NCBI RefSeq assembly: GCF_003955665.1
Contig: NZ_RXHU01000015.1
Coordinates: 403,397 to 467,396, forward strand
DNA: 64,000 nt
Direction: 5' to 3'
Source: Paenibacillus whitsoniae
GTDB lineage: Bacteria; Bacillota; Bacilli; Paenibacillales; NBRC-103111
A model generated the notes under the pieces. It was not told where the DNA came from. It saw only the letters and a list, made by a program, of their open reading frames with translations, and searched no databases. The number at the start of each line of letters is the position of its first letter. Position 1 is the first letter of the stretch. Below, piece by piece: positions 61,805 through 64,000 of the stretch. The position numbers and the translations under genes are program-made.

Positions 61805-62444
61805 TTATTTTATTGCATTTTCATCGAACCAAACATCTTGTTCTTTCCCTGTGATATTAAATCTATATCCATAAGGTAAAGCGAAATATTTGATTAGCTC
61901 TGGTCTTATAAATGCTACATGGTGATAATGAACCGTCATCAAAGATTCCACGTTATCGTCATACAGGTCAGTTGTAAGCCACCACCCAGACATATGCTCT
62001 GGTGAAAGATATCTCACTGCATCGACCGCTAGTCCTTCGTACACAATATTAGAAATAACTATCATTTGATTAAAAATTGGAAATTTCGGAGTTGACTCGT
62101 ATTTCTGACATTCTTGTTTTTGTTCTTGGACTACTTTAATTGCATAGTCAGCACCTTCTCCAAGACCTTCACCATTGCTTTGGACTTCCAATATCTCATA
62201 ATAAAGTTCAGAAAGTTCATAACATTTTACCAACCAAGAATGGTATGCAATAGTTTGGTCAGGCTTAATTGATGGCTTATCATCAATTACGCAATTAATT
62301 AAATATCTGATTAGCTCTACATACTCATCATATAACCTTTTTTTTAATGGATATAATAAATTCTTTATCAATCATTTTATAAAGTCCATTTGTCCGAATA
62401 TATCCATGTTCAAACAAAATTTCAACTCCGCGATATTCAATCAT
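61805..62444 (-). pseudogene. Hypothetical protein gene broken at an A8 tract
   Basis: ATG 62444, preceded by GAGGAGAAAATTA, opens a frame MIEYRGVEILFEHGYIRTNG... that ends at a stop just after eight A residues (T8 at 62338-62345 on the plus strand). One A fewer would continue it into RLYDEYVELIRYLINC and on to the stop at 61805, giving about 212 residues. The C-terminal part (SPEHMSGWWLTTDLYDDNVE, HHVAFIRPELIKYFALPYGY) loosely recalls small immunity-type proteins, but I do not recognise the family with confidence. It is the only gene visible in unit 4 apart from IS110 sequences. Confidence 0.65.
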
Positions 62445-62945
62445 TAATTTTCTCCTCATATCAAAATCAATAGATTTCGCCATTGTTTACAGTTAATTAG
62501 TAATTCTAGTTCCACATCACTATTCCCTTGCCATTAAACTCCCTCTATGGAGAAACGCTTTGCTCTCAAATACTCTCGTTTTCTCAGCTTTTGACCTTTA
62601 AATACTTTTTAGCAGATAACATTCAATGGTATGAAGTTGTAGAGGAAGAAATTTATGGATATGCCGAGGGACAAAAGACTCTCTACATAAACCACCTGTT
62701 GTAAAAAACGGATGGTATGGTAATGTATGGTTGCACCTTTGGATCTCCACATAAGCTCATGGTGGTCAACCCTCCCACATCTCGCAGAGTCTACGCTCCC
62801 ACATTCCTTCATTCAACCTGTCCATGAGGTGGAGGTCAGATATGCTGCCCGACAGGATCTTCGTCCGTAAGGATAGTGCCTTTCCGACTCATCCGTGCTT
62901 CTTGTTATCTTGCTATGTCTAGGTCATCATCATATAAAACGAAAT
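62445..62945. other. Region without a supported gene, 3' flank of the IS110 gene
   Basis: A plus-strand frame without start codon (about 62512-62705, ending QKTLYINHLL) and a short minus-strand frame were seen but neither has a ribosome site or recognisable family. Part of 62700-62945 is presumably the end region of the IS110 element. Confidence 0.4.
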
Positions 62946-64000
62946 TTAAGCTGCTTGTGGTATCTCCGTAAATCGAGGGATATCCTGGATCATCTTTTCT
63001 TGTATGAGTTTGTTACATAACGCAATGAGAGACTGCATCTTTTTTAATGGATTCACAGGCCGTTTGGTATAGTACTCGTGCAGGGTTCGAAAGGCTGAAT
63101 TTTTAGCGACTAGCGGCATCATCACTCTAAAGAGCAAGGCACGAAGCCGTTTCCTGCCTCTCTTTGTTATTCTGGTTTGTCCTGTATGTGTGCCGGATGA
63201 ATTTGTTTTCAAGTTCAGTCCAGCGAGCTTCGTGATCTGCTTTGGATGTCGGTACTGGCCAATGTCCCCTATCTCAGCTAGAAAGCCAGCGATGGTATCC
63301 CGGCCAATCCCTTTTATGGCCAACACTTGCTTTACATGAGGGATCTGCAATAGCAGTTCATCCAGCTTTGCTTCCAGTTCCTCAAGTTTGTTCTGAAGCC
63401 ATTCGTACTGTGTCAGCAGTAGCTTTAACTCCATTTTAGCCAACTCGGAGCCTTGCCTGATGCCAACAGAACGGCCGGCTGCTGCCTTCAGATTCTGTAT
63501 TCTACCTAGACCAAGCCCGCGCTTTGCAGCCTCTCTTAAATGTTGCAGCAACGTCTCGTCTGGCACAGAAACAAGCTCATGCGGCAGTAGATTTAGGCTT
63601 AGCATTTGGATAGCAGACTTGCACTCCCAATCCTTAAATACCGTCAGAAACTCTGGAAAATACCGATCTATCCAGTTATGGACACGTGCTTGCACAACAC
63701 AAAGGTCAGTTGTTAGGTGCTCGCGAATTTTCATGGCTTCTCTCAGTTCGGCATAAACACCTTGATGAAGGCTCGGTACAGCGTATCTCCCGTCTTTGAC
63801 CAACTGTGCAATCACTTTTGCGTCCTTGATGTCATTCTTTGTTGGGGAATTGTCATCTAATTCTTTACTTTTCTTCACGTGTAATGGGTTCACTACGCCG
63901 TATTTTACTTGCTCTTCTTTAAGAAAATGGGCTAGGTTTAGCCAGTAATGACCCGTCGGTTCCATACCAACTATGGCATCCTTGAACCCTTGCTCCGTCG
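62946..64000 (-). CDS. IS110-family transposase (partial, 5' end outside window)
   Basis: The frame is open to the window edge: codons before the internal ATG at 63965 read TEQGFKDAIVG, continuous with MEPTGHYWLNLAHFLKE, so the true start lies beyond 64000. Visible parts are the end of the DEDD nuclease domain (GMEPTGHYW, NDIKDAKVIAQL with catalytic Asp residues) and the C-terminal Transposase_20 domain (IPHVKQVLAIKGIGRDTIAG, LAGLNLKTNSSGTHTGQTRI, conserved Ser region) to the stop at 62946. IS110 elements use a DEDD/Ser mechanism with a guide (bridge) RNA encoded in an end region; I did not identify that RNA. It is not related to the Tn7-like ends. Confidence 0.9.
   Translation of the reverse strand, partial: TEQGFKDAIVGMEPTGHYWLNLAHFLKEEQVKYGVVNPLHVKKSKELDDNSPTKNDIKDAKVIAQLVKDGRYAVPSLHQGVYAELREAMKIREHLTTDLCVVQARVHNWIDRYFPEFLTVFKDWECKSAIQMLSLNLLPHELVSVPDETLLQHLREAAKRGLGLGRIQNLKAAAGRSVGIRQGSELAKMELKLLLTQYEWLQNKLEELEAKLDELLLQIPHVKQVLAIKGIGRDTIAGFLAEIGDIGQYRHPKQITKLAGLNLKTNSSGTHTGQTRITKRGRKRLRALLFRVMMPLVAKNSAFRTLHEYYTKRPVNPLKKMQSLIALCNKLIQEKMIQDIPRFTEIPQAA

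Noticed and set aside
62512..62705. Plus-strand frame of about 65 codons ending QKTLYINHLL
   Set aside because: No start codon, no ribosome site and no recognisable family.
62609..62812. Minus-strand frame of 67 codons
   Set aside because: Composition and content are not protein-like, and it overlaps the presumed IS110 end region.
16715..64000. Tn7 transposition genes (TnsA, TnsB, TnsC, TniQ) or CRISPR-associated transposon effectors
   Set aside because: I looked for a DDE integrase, an AAA+ protein and a TniQ-like protein on both strands; none is present. The only transposase is IS110.

Overview
The window looks like a chromosomal piece of a Paenibacillus-like member of the Firmicutes. This is inferred from gene content and style: strong AGGAGG ribosome sites, frequent GTG/TTG starts, LplA/LplB/YtcP-type sugar importers without their own ATPase, YesM/YesN two-component systems, large membrane-bound AraC regulators, and secreted multidomain enzymes of plant cell-wall sugar breakdown. 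No rRNA, tRNA or CRISPR array was seen. Almost all genes lie on the minus strand.

Region 0 (1-16.7 kb). One minus-strand operon encodes two permeases, two closely similar solute-binding lipoproteins, a BNR/Asp-box protein, an SGNH esterase and a SurA/PrsA-like foldase that runs off the left edge. A membrane AraC regulator lies just upstream. Next comes a four-gene catabolic operon (two medium-chain dehydrogenases, a DapA-like aldolase, an SGNH hydrolase) opposite a divergent AraC gene. The region ends in a LacI gene that has lost its DNA-binding part and carries three frameshifts.

Units 1-3 (16,715-61,216) and the start of a unit 4. The LacI remnant stops at the first of a family of structured repeats that divide the rest of the window. 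Each 'L' end begins TGT and carries three ~18-bp sites (consensus ACAAATAAGTTTTGAAGT) at offsets 9, 79-80 and 125-126 from the terminus, plus a terminator-like hairpin. Each 'R' end carries three inverted sites packed at about 20-bp steps, ending 9 bp from its terminus. This is the layout of Tn7-family transposon ends (TnsB-binding sites spaced at one end, packed at the other). Ends occur as L, R|L, R|L, R|L in one orientation, outlining three complete head-to-tail units of about 15.1, 9.7 and 19.7 kb and a fourth that leaves the window. No TnsA/B/C-like gene is visible.

Each unit holds its own sugar-uptake set. Unit 1 has a Rieske protein and amidohydrolase, a sialate O-acetylesterase-like protein, a foldase, a parallel beta-helix protein, an alpha/beta hydrolase, a membrane AraC regulator and an importer; two near-identical promoters drive its two halves. 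Unit 2 has an importer, a YesN/YesM pair and a GH35-type beta-galactosidase, with gene remnants against its left end. Unit 3 is a rhamnogalacturonan/pectin-type locus: two SGNH esterases, a large clan-A glycosidase, a GH28 polygalacturonase broken at a G8 tract, an importer, YesN/YesM, a GH2 enzyme and an AraC regulator. Unit 4 begins with an IS110 remnant, a hypothetical gene broken at an A8 tract and a larger IS110 transposase cut by the window edge.

The main discovery candidate is this tandem array of transposase-less, Tn7-like-ended carbohydrate cassettes.
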